DNA of 22,600 bases from Syntrophomonas sp. UBA5432 (GTDB lineage Bacteria > Bacillota > Syntrophomonadia > Syntrophomonadales > Syntrophomonadaceae), in assembly GCA_002424365.1 (NCBI GenBank), contig DIRQ01000011.1:1-22600 (forward strand). Direction: 5' to 3'. Shown piece by piece: positions 15,038-22,600 of this stretch. The translations under genes were made by a program, and so were the position numbers. The notes beneath the pieces were generated by a model, which was not told the origin of the DNA, searched no databases, and saw nothing but the letters and a program-made list of their open reading frames with translations. Positions within the stretch are counted from its first letter, which is position 1. Every line of letters starts with the position of its first letter.

Positions 15038-16276
15038 TTGGAACTGTTTATTGCAGTGTTGCTTTTAATGGGGAAAGTTTTCCTCAGTACCTTCACTTCC
15101 CCCTTGTTTATAATTACCTACCTGCTTTTATTCTTTATTGTTTGCTGGCAATACCGGCGTCTGGAAGACATAACTCAGACATTAATGAATTATTCCCGTA
15201 ATCAGTACCTAAGATCAGCGCTCTTATCAACAGCACTTGGTTTGCTGGGAGGTTTACTGGGAAGCATCCTGCTGATTTTTATTGGTATCGACCTCGGTCA
15301 CCTGGGGATAATGTACCTCTGGATGATTGCGGTTTTATTAATGCTTGTGAATCCCCGTTTTCTCTGTTTTGCTTATGCTGGAGGCATACTTTCCCTAATT
15401 AGTTTAGCTACCGGCTACCCGGATATAAACATCGCTCAACTGATGGGTTTAATAGCGGTGCTGCATATGGTAGAAAGTATACTTATCATGTTAAATGGTA
15501 GCTTCAACCCGGTACCGGTGTACCTTCGGTCTGGGGATAACATTAGAGGGGGTTTTAACCTCCAGAATTTCTGGCCTATTCCCCTTATTGCCCTGGTAGC
15601 CAGCGGGATGGCTGATACCTCTACCGGAATAAATATGCCGGACTGGTGGCCATTAATTAAAGACTATGGACAATATGATTACGGGCGTAATTATACTCTG
15701 TTACCGGTATTGGCAGTACTTGGCTATGGAGAAATAAGTTCGACCAGTACACCTAGGCAGCGGGTAAAAAAATCTGGTAAAAACCTTTTCTTCTTTAGTC
15801 TCATTTTGTTACTGCTGTCGATTTTGGTCTCGCGCTGGGCTCAGCTGACGATAATTGCGGCTCTTTTCAGCCCCCTGGGTCATGAGTTTATTATCTGGCT
15901 GGGTATGCGGGAGGAAACTAAACGTCAGCCCATTTATATAAAACCACCCCGGGGAATTATGGTACTGGATGTTAAAACCGGCTCCCTGGCTAGTCAGGCA
16001 GGAATACGCTCTCGGGATATAATACTTAGCGTAAACGGTGAACCGGCAAATAATTTCTATACTTTGCAGGAGCTTTTAAGTTATGGGTGGATAACTGTGG
16101 AGTTGGAGGTTTTACGGGAAGGGAAAAAAACAATGCAGTTGCTTAACTGTTCACCATGGCAGGAACTTGGTATTATACCGGTACCCGAAGGCTTCACCCC
16201 CAAATATCTTTCCATGGACCACGATAACATCTTCGACCGCCTGCGCCGCATTAGTGGAAGATTAATAAGAAAATAA
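15038..16276 (+). CDS. Polytopic membrane protein with C-terminal PDZ domain, MinJ-like
   Basis: A 412-residue protein. The first 290 residues hold about seven to nine hydrophobic segments (for example 20-38, 61-84, 92-126, 133-152, 180-192, 249-264, 268-285). A PDZ domain spans about 304-370 (RGIMVLDVKTGSLASQAGIRSRDIILSVNGEPANNF), followed by a basic tail. B. subtilis MinJ, which links DivIVA to MinD to place the division site, has the same length and layout and lies beside ctpB upstream of uvrBA. I infer MinJ-like from architecture plus position; sequence identity may be low. There is no protease motif. The start is TTG 15038 with an AAGGAGG SD seven bases away. Confidence 0.75.
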   Translation: MELFIAVLLLMGKVFLSTFTSPLFIITYLLLFFIVCWQYRRLEDITQTLMNYSRNQYLRSALLSTALGLLGGLLGSILLIFIGIDLGHLGIMYLWMIAVLLMLVNPRFLCFAYAGGILSLISLATGYPDINIAQLMGLIAVLHMVESILIMLNGSFNPVPVYLRSGDNIRGGFNLQNFWPIPLIALVASGMADTSTGINMPDWWPLIKDYGQYDYGRNYTLLPVLAVLGYGEISSTSTPRQRVKKSGKNLFFFSLILLLLSILVSRWAQLTIIAALFSPLGHEFIIWLGMREETKRQPIYIKPPRGIMVLDVKTGSLASQAGIRSRDIILSVNGEPANNFYTLQELLSYGWITVELEVLREGKKTMQLLNCSPWQELGIIPVPEGFTPKYLSMDHDNIFDRLRRISGRLIRK

Positions 16277-16326
16277 TCGCGTCCTTCTGTGTCTAAATAG
16301 TCCATTTTTTATTAACATTCCGTGCC
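16277..16326 (-). repeat. Intergenic repeat copy B (short, reversed)
   Basis: Read on the minus strand, the segment from about 16300 back to 16274 gives TTTAGACACAGAAGGACGC then GATT. This closely matches the left end of copy C (AATAGACACTGAAGGACGC, then TGATT). The other side has ATTCCGTG (16317-16324), also found at the right end of copy C (17585-17592). It begins immediately at the stop of the PDZ protein gene. It is probably a truncated or internally deleted member. Confidence 0.5.
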
Positions 16327-16333
16327 CAAAATG

Positions 16334-16354
16334 AATACTTTATAGCAAAGTATT
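16334..16354 (+). promoter_or_regulatory. Hairpin directly before the SD of the ATPase gene
   Basis: AATACTTT (16334-16341) and AAAGTATT (16347-16354) form a perfect 8-bp AU-rich stem with a 5-base loop, immediately before ATGGAGGGGTTAGGAG. There is no T run after it, so it is not a terminator. It may affect ribosome access or be incidental. Confidence 0.35.
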
Positions 16355-16369
16355 ATGGAGGGGTTAGGA

Positions 16370-17458
16370 GTGAGTAAATCGGGAGAAATTCGCTATCTAT
16401 TAACTAGCAGCAATACCAAACAGGGTTTTCATACCTTTATTCCAGATTTGATACAAGGTTTAAGGAAAATATATATATTGAAAGGAGCAGCAGGGTCAGG
16501 GAAATCCACCTTTATTCGGCTTCTAGGAGAATCTCTATCGGAGAAGGGTTATGAAATCGAGTTTTGGATATCAGCTTTAGACCCGGTAAGTCCGGATGGA
16601 GTATATATTCCCCGCCTGGGGGCAGCCGTTATAAATGGCAGCCTGCCACAGCCCATCGATCCCCGCTATCCGGGAGCTACCGGGCACATTATTTACCTTG
16701 GTGATTATCGTAATAGCAAGGACCTAAATGGGAAGACCCGTGAGATTATTGATTTAATTGACCGTCAGGACGAACAAAACGCGAAAGCGTTTGAGGTTTT
16801 AAGAATTGCCGCTCAGGTCCGGGAGGAGGTAAAAAGGCCTGCCCGGGACTGTTTAAGTGTAGCTAATATTCGTGGATTGATAGAAGAACTGGCCAGTGAA
16901 TTATTAAGGGAACAGCCGGGAGAAAGGCATTATTTTGCCAGTGCGGTTACGGCTGATGGAATGGTAAACTATATTGATGAAATCAGCTATGAATGTAAAC
17001 GACGGTATATTCTAACCGGTCCTCCCGGTAGCGGTAAATCAATGGTGATTACCGAATTGGCTCGTATGGCTCGGGAAAAAGGATATTTCCTGGAATATTA
17101 TCACTGTGGTTTTGACCTCGAAAGTATTGTTATGGTCATTATTCGTAACCTGCAATTAGCTTTAATTGATGGCGGTAATATGGAGTTGTCTATAAAACCC
17201 TGGGATATTGTGATAGATATGGAAGGTTTCTTGGAGAATTACGATGCCGAAGCTGCAGCTATACAGAGCAGCGAAGCCTGCCGTAACTATGAATCGTTGA
17301 TGCTGGATGCCGAGGTAAAACTGGAAAGCGCCCATGTTACCTTAAAGGAGTTAAAAAAAGTTTTTACCGCCTTTATGGATTTCGAGCAGCTCGATTGCAA
17401 GCGCCAGGAAGTCCTGGAGGATATTATAAACAACGGCTCCCGCCCCCAGTTTCTATAG
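16370..17458 (+). CDS. Uncharacterised ATPase with duplicated P-loop domain (PRK06851-like)
   Basis: A 362-residue soluble protein with two Walker A motifs, GAAGSGKST (39-47) and GPPGSGKSM (217-225). The flanking sequence is also repeated: IYILKGAAGSGK...LSEKGYEIEFWISALDPVS against RYILTGPPGSGK...AREKGYFLEYYHCGFDLES, offset by about 178 residues. This indicates an ancient internal duplication. The layout matches a Firmicutes family of double-P-loop ATPases that, as far as I know, has no assigned function. No nuclease, kinase or DNA-binding motif is recognisable. The start is GTG 16370, chosen because GGAGGGG at 16357-16363 is 6 bases upstream; the in-frame ATG at 16355 has no SD. It lies between the MinJ-like gene and uvrB, flanked by repeats B and C. 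Confidence 0.8.
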   Translation: MSKSGEIRYLLTSSNTKQGFHTFIPDLIQGLRKIYILKGAAGSGKSTFIRLLGESLSEKGYEIEFWISALDPVSPDGVYIPRLGAAVINGSLPQPIDPRYPGATGHIIYLGDYRNSKDLNGKTREIIDLIDRQDEQNAKAFEVLRIAAQVREEVKRPARDCLSVANIRGLIEELASELLREQPGERHYFASAVTADGMVNYIDEISYECKRRYILTGPPGSGKSMVITELARMAREKGYFLEYYHCGFDLESIVMVIIRNLQLALIDGGNMELSIKPWDIVIDMEGFLENYDAEAAAIQSSEACRNYESLMLDAEVKLESAHVTLKELKKVFTAFMDFEQLDCKRQEVLEDIINNGSRPQFL

Positions 17459-17467
17459 GGAGGGTAA

Positions 17468-17595
17468 ATAGACACTGAAGGACGCTGATTTTTATGATTA
17501 ACACTGAAATTTTTTAAATATATGGTTCTTACGTCGACTTCAGCTCCCATTAATGGCGACCGGTTAACACTTCAGTGTCAAAAAATTCCGTGTAA
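17468..17595 (+). repeat. Intergenic repeat copy C before uvrB
   Basis: It opens with AATAGACACTGAAGGACGC 13 bases after a stop codon, followed by TGATT and ATGATTAACACTGAAA (from 17494). This aligns with the reverse complement of the right end of copy A (GACACTGATTACACTGATTT, then TATGATTTACACTGA). The right side has CACTTCAGTGTC (17569-17580), an inverted GACACTGAAGTG. The core CTTCAGCTCCCATTAATGGC, then GACC (17538-17561), matches copy D. It contains no reading frame. Confidence 0.65.
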
Positions 17596-17636
17596 TTCCC
17601 ATAATAATCCGCGGCTTCCGGGTCTATTCAACGAGC

Positions 17637-17666
17637 TTGATTTACCGGTACCGGGTTTGCTATTAT
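17637..17666 (+). promoter_or_regulatory. Promoter for uvrB
   Basis: TTGATT at 17637-17642, an 18-base spacer, then TATTAT at 17661-17666 preceded by TGC. This makes an extended -10. The start site would be near 17673, right at the LexA-like box. Confidence 0.6.
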
Positions 17667-17673
17667 TATGGGG

Positions 17674-17687
17674 AGAACAACCGTTTG
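17674..17687 (+). promoter_or_regulatory. Candidate LexA (SOS) operator of uvrB
   Basis: AGAACAACCGTTTG matches the Gram-positive LexA/DinR consensus CGAACRNRYGTTYC at 11 of 14 positions, keeping both half-sites (GAAC and GTTT). It overlaps the predicted transcription start and lies about 30 bases before the uvrB ATG. uvrB is a classic SOS gene, so LexA repression relieved by DNA damage is expected. Confidence 0.6.
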
Positions 17688-17715
17688 GTTTAGGCTTATT
17701 TAAGAGAGGTAAAAA

Positions 17716-19704
17716 ATGGGGAGTTTTATACTACATTCATCTTATAAAGCTACCGGGGACCAACCCCAGGCAATAGATTCGCTAATTAATGGTTTAAATC
17801 AGGGTTACCGGGAACAGACCCTCCTGGGGGTAACTGGTTCCGGTAAAACCTTTACCATGGCTAAGATTATTGAACAGCAGCAGCGCCCAACCCTGGTTAT
17901 GGCACCAAATAAAACCTTGGCCGGGCAACTCTACTCTGAATTCAAACAGTTTTTTCCCGAAAACGCCGTAGAATATTTTATCAGTTACTATGATTACTAC
18001 CAGCCTGAGGCCTATGTACCTCAAACTGATACTTATATCGAGAAGGATTCCTCCATTAATGATGAAATTGATAAGCTGCGCCATTCGGCTACCGCATCTC
18101 TCCTGGAGCGGCGGGATGTAATTATTGTAGCCAGTGTGTCCTGTATATACGGTCTAGGTGCTCCTGATGATTACTATAAACTAGCGATATCGTTGCGCCC
18201 AGGAATGGAGATGAGTCGCGACGAGCTACTGCGCCGTCTGGTAGAAACCCATTATGAACGTAATGATTACGCTTTCAGCCGTGGTTATTTCCGGGTGCGG
18301 GGAGATGTAGTGGAGGTTTTTCCGGCATCTACCGGAGAAAAAGCCATTCGTATTGATTTTTTTGGTGATGAGATAGATAGAATTATTGAATTTAATCCCT
18401 TAACCGGGGAAGTTTATGGACGCCGTATCCATGTCATGATATTTCCGGCTTCTCATTTTGTCACTACCTGGGAACACATGATGGCAGTGGCCGGGGATAT
18501 AGAAGCCGAGCTGGAGCAGCAGCTAAAAATTTTCAAGAGCCAGGGGAAACTGTTGGAAGCCCAGCGTTTGGAACAGCGTACCCGCTATGATTTGGAAATG
18601 ATTAAAGAAGTAGGATACTGCAAAGGGATAGAAAATTATTCACGCTATATTACCGGACGGGCTCCGGGAGAACCACCGTATACCCTCATAGACTTTTTCC
18701 CCGAAGATTATCTACTTTTTATGGATGAGTCGCATATCTCTGTACCCCAGGTTAGAGGTATGTATGAGGGTGATCGTTCCCGCAAGCAGAACCTGGTGGA
18801 CTTCGGCTTCAGGCTGTCATCAGCCCTGGATAACCGTCCCCTGAAATTTGCTGAATTTTATGATAAAATCGGACAGGTTGTCTATGTTAGTGCAACACCC
18901 GGTGATGCTGAGGTAGGCAGGAGTCTTCAGGTAGCAGAACAGATAATCAGGCCTACCGGTTTGGTGGACCCGGAGGTAGAGGTAAGGCCCACTGAAGGGC
19001 AGATTGATGATTTAATGGCGGAAATCCGGGTGACAGTAGAAAAAGGCTACCGGGTACTGGTAACTACTCTGACCAAGAGAATGGCCGAAGACCTTTGCGA
19101 TTATCTGGCCGGGGTTAATATCCGGGTACGATATATGCACTCCGATATAGATGCCCTGGAGCGGCTTAATATCCTGCGTGATTTACGTAGTGGGGAATTT
19201 GACGTCCTGATAGGTATCAACCTTCTGCGAGAGGGTCTCGACCTACCGGAAGTAGCAATGGTAGCCATACTGGATGCGGATAAAGAAGGTTTCCTGCGCT
19301 CGGGCAGGTCTTTGATTCAAACTATAGGGCGAGCTGCCCGTAATGTTGAAGGTCGGGTATTAATGTATGCTGATCACATTACTGATTCCATGCGTTTGGC
19401 TATTGATGAAACTAACCGCCGCCGCCAGGTGCAGATTAAATATAATGAGGAAAACAACATAACTCCCGAGACCATTAAAAAAGCAGTCTATGCTGCAGTT
19501 GAGGCTACTATCGCTGAGGAACCGGTGGACTATGATGTTAACGGGATAAAAAGCTTACCCCGGGAGGAACGCCAGCGCCTGATAACAGAAATGGAGCTGG
19601 AGATGCGTGATGCTGCCGAAAGGCTGGAATTCGAACGTGCCGCCCAACTCCGCGATGCCATCAAAGAACTCCAGCAACCTGCGAAAAGCAAGCGGAGAAA
19701 GTAA
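17716..19704 (+). CDS. uvrB: Excinuclease ABC subunit B
   Basis: A 662-residue helicase-like damage-verification subunit of nucleotide excision repair. It is loaded by UvrA and positions UvrC for incision. Walker A is GVTGSGKT (38-45). The beta-hairpin region SYYDYYQPEAYVP (90-102) clamps one DNA strand near the lesion. The DESH helicase motif is in MDESHISVPQ, and GINLLREGLDLPEV and QTIGRAARNVEGRV are the later helicase motifs. The C-terminal UVR domain (about 615-655: ITEMELEMRDAAERLEFERAAQLRD) binds UvrC. The ATG at 17716 follows an AGAGAGG SD. Regulation is probably SOS (extended -10 promoter with an overlapping LexA-like box). The next gene is uvrA, separated by repeat D. Confidence 0.98.
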   Translation: MGSFILHSSYKATGDQPQAIDSLINGLNQGYREQTLLGVTGSGKTFTMAKIIEQQQRPTLVMAPNKTLAGQLYSEFKQFFPENAVEYFISYYDYYQPEAYVPQTDTYIEKDSSINDEIDKLRHSATASLLERRDVIIVASVSCIYGLGAPDDYYKLAISLRPGMEMSRDELLRRLVETHYERNDYAFSRGYFRVRGDVVEVFPASTGEKAIRIDFFGDEIDRIIEFNPLTGEVYGRRIHVMIFPASHFVTTWEHMMAVAGDIEAELEQQLKIFKSQGKLLEAQRLEQRTRYDLEMIKEVGYCKGIENYSRYITGRAPGEPPYTLIDFFPEDYLLFMDESHISVPQVRGMYEGDRSRKQNLVDFGFRLSSALDNRPLKFAEFYDKIGQVVYVSATPGDAEVGRSLQVAEQIIRPTGLVDPEVEVRPTEGQIDDLMAEIRVTVEKGYRVLVTTLTKRMAEDLCDYLAGVNIRVRYMHSDIDALERLNILRDLRSGEFDVLIGINLLREGLDLPEVAMVAILDADKEGFLRSGRSLIQTIGRAARNVEGRVLMYADHITDSMRLAIDETNRRRQVQIKYNEENNITPETIKKAVYAAVEATIAEEPVDYDVNGIKSLPREERQRLITEMELEMRDAAERLEFERAAQLRDAIKELQQPAKSKRRK

Positions 19705-19714
19705 GAGTACGATA

Positions 19715-19898
19715 ATAGACACTGATATCACTATAAAAAATCTTATTTGAGCGGATATCAGTAAATATGCGGTAAAAGGATAGTAGGTTTAAGTTGAAGA
19801 ATTATTAACCACTACGAAAGCCGGGGTTGAGGTGTTCAGCTACCTTAATAGCGACCATCTGTGTCCCCTTGGGATGTGCCCTATGGGTACGTATATTT
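19715..19898 (+). repeat. Intergenic repeat copy D between uvrB and uvrA
   Basis: It opens with AATAGACACTGATATCACT (AATAG from 19714; GACAC begins 14 bases after the uvrB stop). It contains the core TTCAGCTACCTTAATAGC, then GACC (19835-19856), shared with copy C and partly with copy A (CTGCTACCTTAATTGTACCC). It also has CTGTGTCCCC and CCTATGGGTAC near the right side (19858-19891), both found in copy A, the latter in inverse orientation. There is no reading frame. I see no clear promoter for uvrA here, so uvrA may depend on read-through from uvrB. Confidence 0.6.
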
Positions 19899-19918
19899 AT
19901 ATTTGTCGGAGGATAAGA

Positions 19919-22600
19919 ATGAAAGATTATATATATGTAAAAGGGGCCCGGGAACACAATTTAAAAAATATAGATATAACCATTCCCCGGGATAAACTGG
20001 TGGTTTTTACCGGAGTATCAGGATCGGGTAAGTCCAGTCTAGCCTTTGACACTATCTACAGTGAAGGCCAGCGGCGTTACGTGGAGTCTCTTTCCACCTA
20101 TGCCCGACAGTTTCTGGGGCAGATGGATAAACCGGATGTGGACTACATTGAGGGGCTTTCCCCAGCCATTTCCATAGACCAGAAATCAACCTCCAATAAT
20201 CCCCGTTCTACGGTGGGCACGGTAACCGAGATATATGATTACCTGCGCTTACTTTTTGCCCGGGTAGGTACCCCGCATTGCCCCCATTGTCACCAGTCCA
20301 TAAAAAGGCAGACTGTGGATCAGGTGGTGGACAATCTTCTTACTTTACCTGAAGGCAGCAAAATCAAGGTCCTGGCTCCGGTAGTCAGAGGGCAAAAGGG
20401 AGAGCATAAAAAAACTATAAGCAATCTCTTCCGCGATGGTTTTGGACGGTTGATGGTAGATGGGTACGAATATACTTCGGATGAAGAAATCCAATTGGAA
20501 AAAAACAAAAAACACGATATCAGTGCAGTAGTGGACCGGCTGGTAATAAAGGATAGTATCAGGAGCCGCCTGGCCGAGTCCCTGGAGCTGGCCTTTGAGC
20601 TCAGTGAGGGTATAGTAGTTATCCAATTGCTGGGGGAGAACGGTGAAGAGGAAAAGATGTTCAGCCAGGATTTTTCCTGTCCGGAGTGTGGTTTCAGCCT
20701 GCCGGAATTAAGCCCGCGCATGTTTTCTTTTAACAATCCGTTTGGAGCTTGTCCAGAGTGCGACGGTCTGGGGGAAAAACGGGAGATTGACCCGGCTCTG
20801 GTACTGGATATGAATAAAAGCCTCGCGGATGGGGCTATCATTCCCTGGTCCAGTAATTTTTACACCTTTTACAACCAGGTACTGGCTACCATGGCGGCAA
20901 AACATAAAATTCCTATGGATCGGCCATTAAAGGAATTAAGTCCTAAGCAGCTGGATATTATTTTGTATGGAAATGGTCAAGAGCGCTTTAAGGTGAACTA
21001 TATTAATTCCTATGGTGAGGCCAGTGCTTTTCGTAGCAGCTATGAAGGAATAGTAAATAATCTGCGGCGCCGCTACCACGAGACCAAATCAGATGCTTCC
21101 CGGGATGAAATTGAAAAATATATGACCGTAAGCCCCTGCCCGGGTTGTCAGGGTAAGCGGCTGAAACAGGAAATACTATGGGTATTAATTTCCGGGCAAT
21201 CTATTAACGAAGTAAGCTCAATGTCAGTACGGGGAGCGCTCGACTTTTTCACCAATCTGGCCTTGAATGAAAGGGAAACCTATATTGCCCGCCAGATAAT
21301 TAAGGAAATCAAGGAACGGCTGAGCTTTTTGGTAGATGTGGGGTTGGATTATCTCACCCTGGATAGGGCGGCGGGCAGTTTATCCGGCGGGGAAGCCCAG
21401 CGTATACGTCTGGCTACCCAGGTAGGTTCCAGTCTGGTGGGAGTTTTATATGTATTGGATGAGCCTAGTATAGGCTTACATCCTCGGGATAATGACCGTC
21501 TGCTGGCTACCCTTAAAAGGTTGCGTGACTTAGGCAATACCGTAATTGTTGTGGAACATGATGAGGATACTATTCGCAATGCTGATTATATTGTTGATAT
21601 TGGCCCCCGGGCCGGGGTTTATGGTGGAAAAGTGGTCGCCCAGGGAAGTCTCGAAGAGATTTCTAAAACGGCTGATTCACTTACCGGCCAGTATTTATCC
21701 GGGCAAATGGATATAGAGCTGCCCTCCCGGCGTCGTAACGGCAATGGGGGATTTATAGGGGTGCGGGGGGCAGCTCAGCATAACCTGAAAAACATCGATG
21801 TAGATATACCACTGGGAAAAATGGTGGTCATAACCGGGGTGTCAGGTTCAGGGAAAAGTACCCTGGTGGGGGATATAATATACCCGGCTCTGATGAAGAA
21901 ACTGCATGGGGGCAGGCATCGTCCGGGTTTGCATCAGGATATAGAGGGAGTAGAACAGATTGACAAGGTAATTAATATTGACCAGTCACCTATAGGGCGT
22001 ACTCCGCGATCTAACCCCGCCACTTACACCGGTGCTTTTGACGGGATCCGGGAGCTATTTGCAAGTACGGCAGAATCTCGGGTTAGGGGTTATAAACCGG
22101 GACGTTTCAGTTTTAATGTGCGCGGGGGTCGCTGTGAAGCTTGCTCTGGTGATGGCATTATAAAAATTGAAATGCACTTTTTACCTGATGTGTATATCCC
22201 TTGTGAAGTGTGTAAGGGTAAGCGTTATAATCGGGAGACCCTGGAGGTTAAGTACAAGGGTAAGACGATAGCTGATATTCTGGAAATGACGGTGGACGAA
22301 GCGGTGGAATTCTTTGAAAATATTCCCCGGGTATATCGTAAGCTTAAGACATTGCAGGAAGTAGGCCTGGGTTATATTCGACTGGGACAACCGGCGCCCT
22401 CGCTGTCAGGAGGAGAAGCGCAGCGGGTGAAATTGGCAACTGAGCTCTCTCGCCGCTCTACAGGCAAAACTTTATATATACTAGATGAGCCTACTACCGG
22501 GCTTCATAAAGATGACATCAAACATTTACTTAACGTACTAAATATTCTTGTGGATACTGGAAATACTGTGGTAATTATTGAGCATAACCTGGATGTTATC
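19919..22600 (+). CDS. uvrA: Excinuclease ABC subunit A (partial, C-terminus beyond window)
   Basis: 894 codons are present of the usual roughly 940, with the frame open at the window edge. UvrA is the dimeric damage-sensing ATPase that loads UvrB. It has two ABC modules. The first Walker A is GVSGSGKSS (32-40) and the second is GVSGSGKST (640-648). Signatures SLSGGEAQR occur in each half, with Walker B YVLDEPSIGLHP and YILDEPTTGLHK. Two zinc modules are visible: C254/C257/C278/C281 within the insertion domain, and C739/C742/C762/C765 (CEAC...CEVC), which contacts DNA. The ATG at 19919 follows a CGGAGGA SD. It lies 214 bases after uvrB, the gap filled by repeat D. Confidence 0.97.
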   Translation, partial: MKDYIYVKGAREHNLKNIDITIPRDKLVVFTGVSGSGKSSLAFDTIYSEGQRRYVESLSTYARQFLGQMDKPDVDYIEGLSPAISIDQKSTSNNPRSTVGTVTEIYDYLRLLFARVGTPHCPHCHQSIKRQTVDQVVDNLLTLPEGSKIKVLAPVVRGQKGEHKKTISNLFRDGFGRLMVDGYEYTSDEEIQLEKNKKHDISAVVDRLVIKDSIRSRLAESLELAFELSEGIVVIQLLGENGEEEKMFSQDFSCPECGFSLPELSPRMFSFNNPFGACPECDGLGEKREIDPALVLDMNKSLADGAIIPWSSNFYTFYNQVLATMAAKHKIPMDRPLKELSPKQLDIILYGNGQERFKVNYINSYGEASAFRSSYEGIVNNLRRRYHETKSDASRDEIEKYMTVSPCPGCQGKRLKQEILWVLISGQSINEVSSMSVRGALDFFTNLALNERETYIARQIIKEIKERLSFLVDVGLDYLTLDRAAGSLSGGEAQRIRLATQVGSSLVGVLYVLDEPSIGLHPRDNDRLLATLKRLRDLGNTVIVVEHDEDTIRNADYIVDIGPRAGVYGGKVVAQGSLEEISKTADSLTGQYLSGQMDIELPSRRRNGNGGFIGVRGAAQHNLKNIDVDIPLGKMVVITGVSGSGKSTLVGDIIYPALMKKLHGGRHRPGLHQDIEGVEQIDKVINIDQSPIGRTPRSNPATYTGAFDGIRELFASTAESRVRGYKPGRFSFNVRGGRCEACSGDGIIKIEMHFLPDVYIPCEVCKGKRYNRETLEVKYKGKTIADILEMTVDEAVEFFENIPRVYRKLKTLQEVGLGYIRLGQPAPSLSGGEAQRVKLATELSRRSTGKTLYILDEPTTGLHKDDIKHLLNVLNILVDTGNTVVIIEHNLDVI

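Noticed and set aside
17522..17776. An 84-codon + strand frame before and overlapping uvrB.
   Set aside because: It runs through repeat C, the uvrB promoter, the LexA-like box and the uvrB start in another frame, and has no SD. It is a chance frame.
275..22390. Many minus-strand reading frames of 60-170 codons, the longest at 20320-20841.
   Set aside because: All lie antisense to strongly recognised genes (for example uvrA for 20320-20841), have no ribosome sites, and show the biased composition of shadow frames.
1..22600. tRNA, rRNA, riboswitch, transposase or prophage genes, or a defence or biosynthetic cluster.
   Set aside because: I found no cloverleaf, rRNA segment, recognisable riboswitch core, transposase or integrase motif. 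The genes are almost all conserved housekeeping or motility genes.

Overview
The window is about 22.6 kb of a low-to-moderate GC Gram-positive (Firmicutes) chromosome. It most likely comes from a flagellated, probably spore-forming member of the Clostridia, perhaps a Syntrophomonas-like lineage; that affiliation is inference. The evidence is the gene order flaG-fliS-fliT-like-hpf-secA-prfB-ftsE-ftsX-ctpB-minJ-like-uvrB-uvrA, which parallels the Bacillus subtilis flaG/fliDST-hpf(yvyD)-secA-prfB-ftsEX-ctpB-minJ-uvrBA region. Further support comes from long-form HPF, split transketolase, many TTG/GTG starts with strong Shine-Dalgarno (SD) sequences, and candidate sigma-D, sigma-H and LexA sites of the B. 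subtilis type. Every convincing gene is on the + strand.

Layout. (1) 1-1945: late flagellar genes flaG, fliS and two small coiled-coil proteins of FliT/FlgN type, behind a sigma-D-like promoter. fliD, which usually sits between flaG and fliS, is absent. (2) 2036-3246: a small double zinc-ribbon gene with its own promoter and terminator, then long-form hpf behind a perfect sigma-H-type promoter, ended by a hairpin. (3) 3263-10645: secA-motA-motB-prfB-tkt(N)-tkt(C). motA overlaps the secA stop codon, prfB carries the classical +1 frameshift at CTT TGA C, and a 300-bp intergenic repeat separates the two transketolase subunit genes. The block ends at a strong terminator. (4) 10663-13498: ftsE-ftsX and a secreted coiled-coil/M23 peptidase, a division-linked cell-wall hydrolase module. 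(5) 13775-16276: a CtpB-like S41 protease, then a polytopic membrane protein with a C-terminal PDZ domain (MinJ-like). (6) 16370-17458: an uncharacterised ATPase with two P-loops arising from internal duplication. (7) 17637-22600: uvrB behind a promoter with a LexA-like operator, then uvrA, which runs off the window end.

The genes are housekeeping (secretion, translation termination, pentose phosphate metabolism, division, excision repair) mixed with motility. I see no defence, mobile-element or biosynthetic cluster. The least explained structure is a family of four non-coding repeats (about 9350-9630, 16277-16326, 17468-17595, 19715-19898). They share ACACTGATT/ACACAGATT-rich ends and, in three copies, a common core. 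In those three the element begins 12-14 bases after a stop codon. The double P-loop ATPase is the least understood protein.
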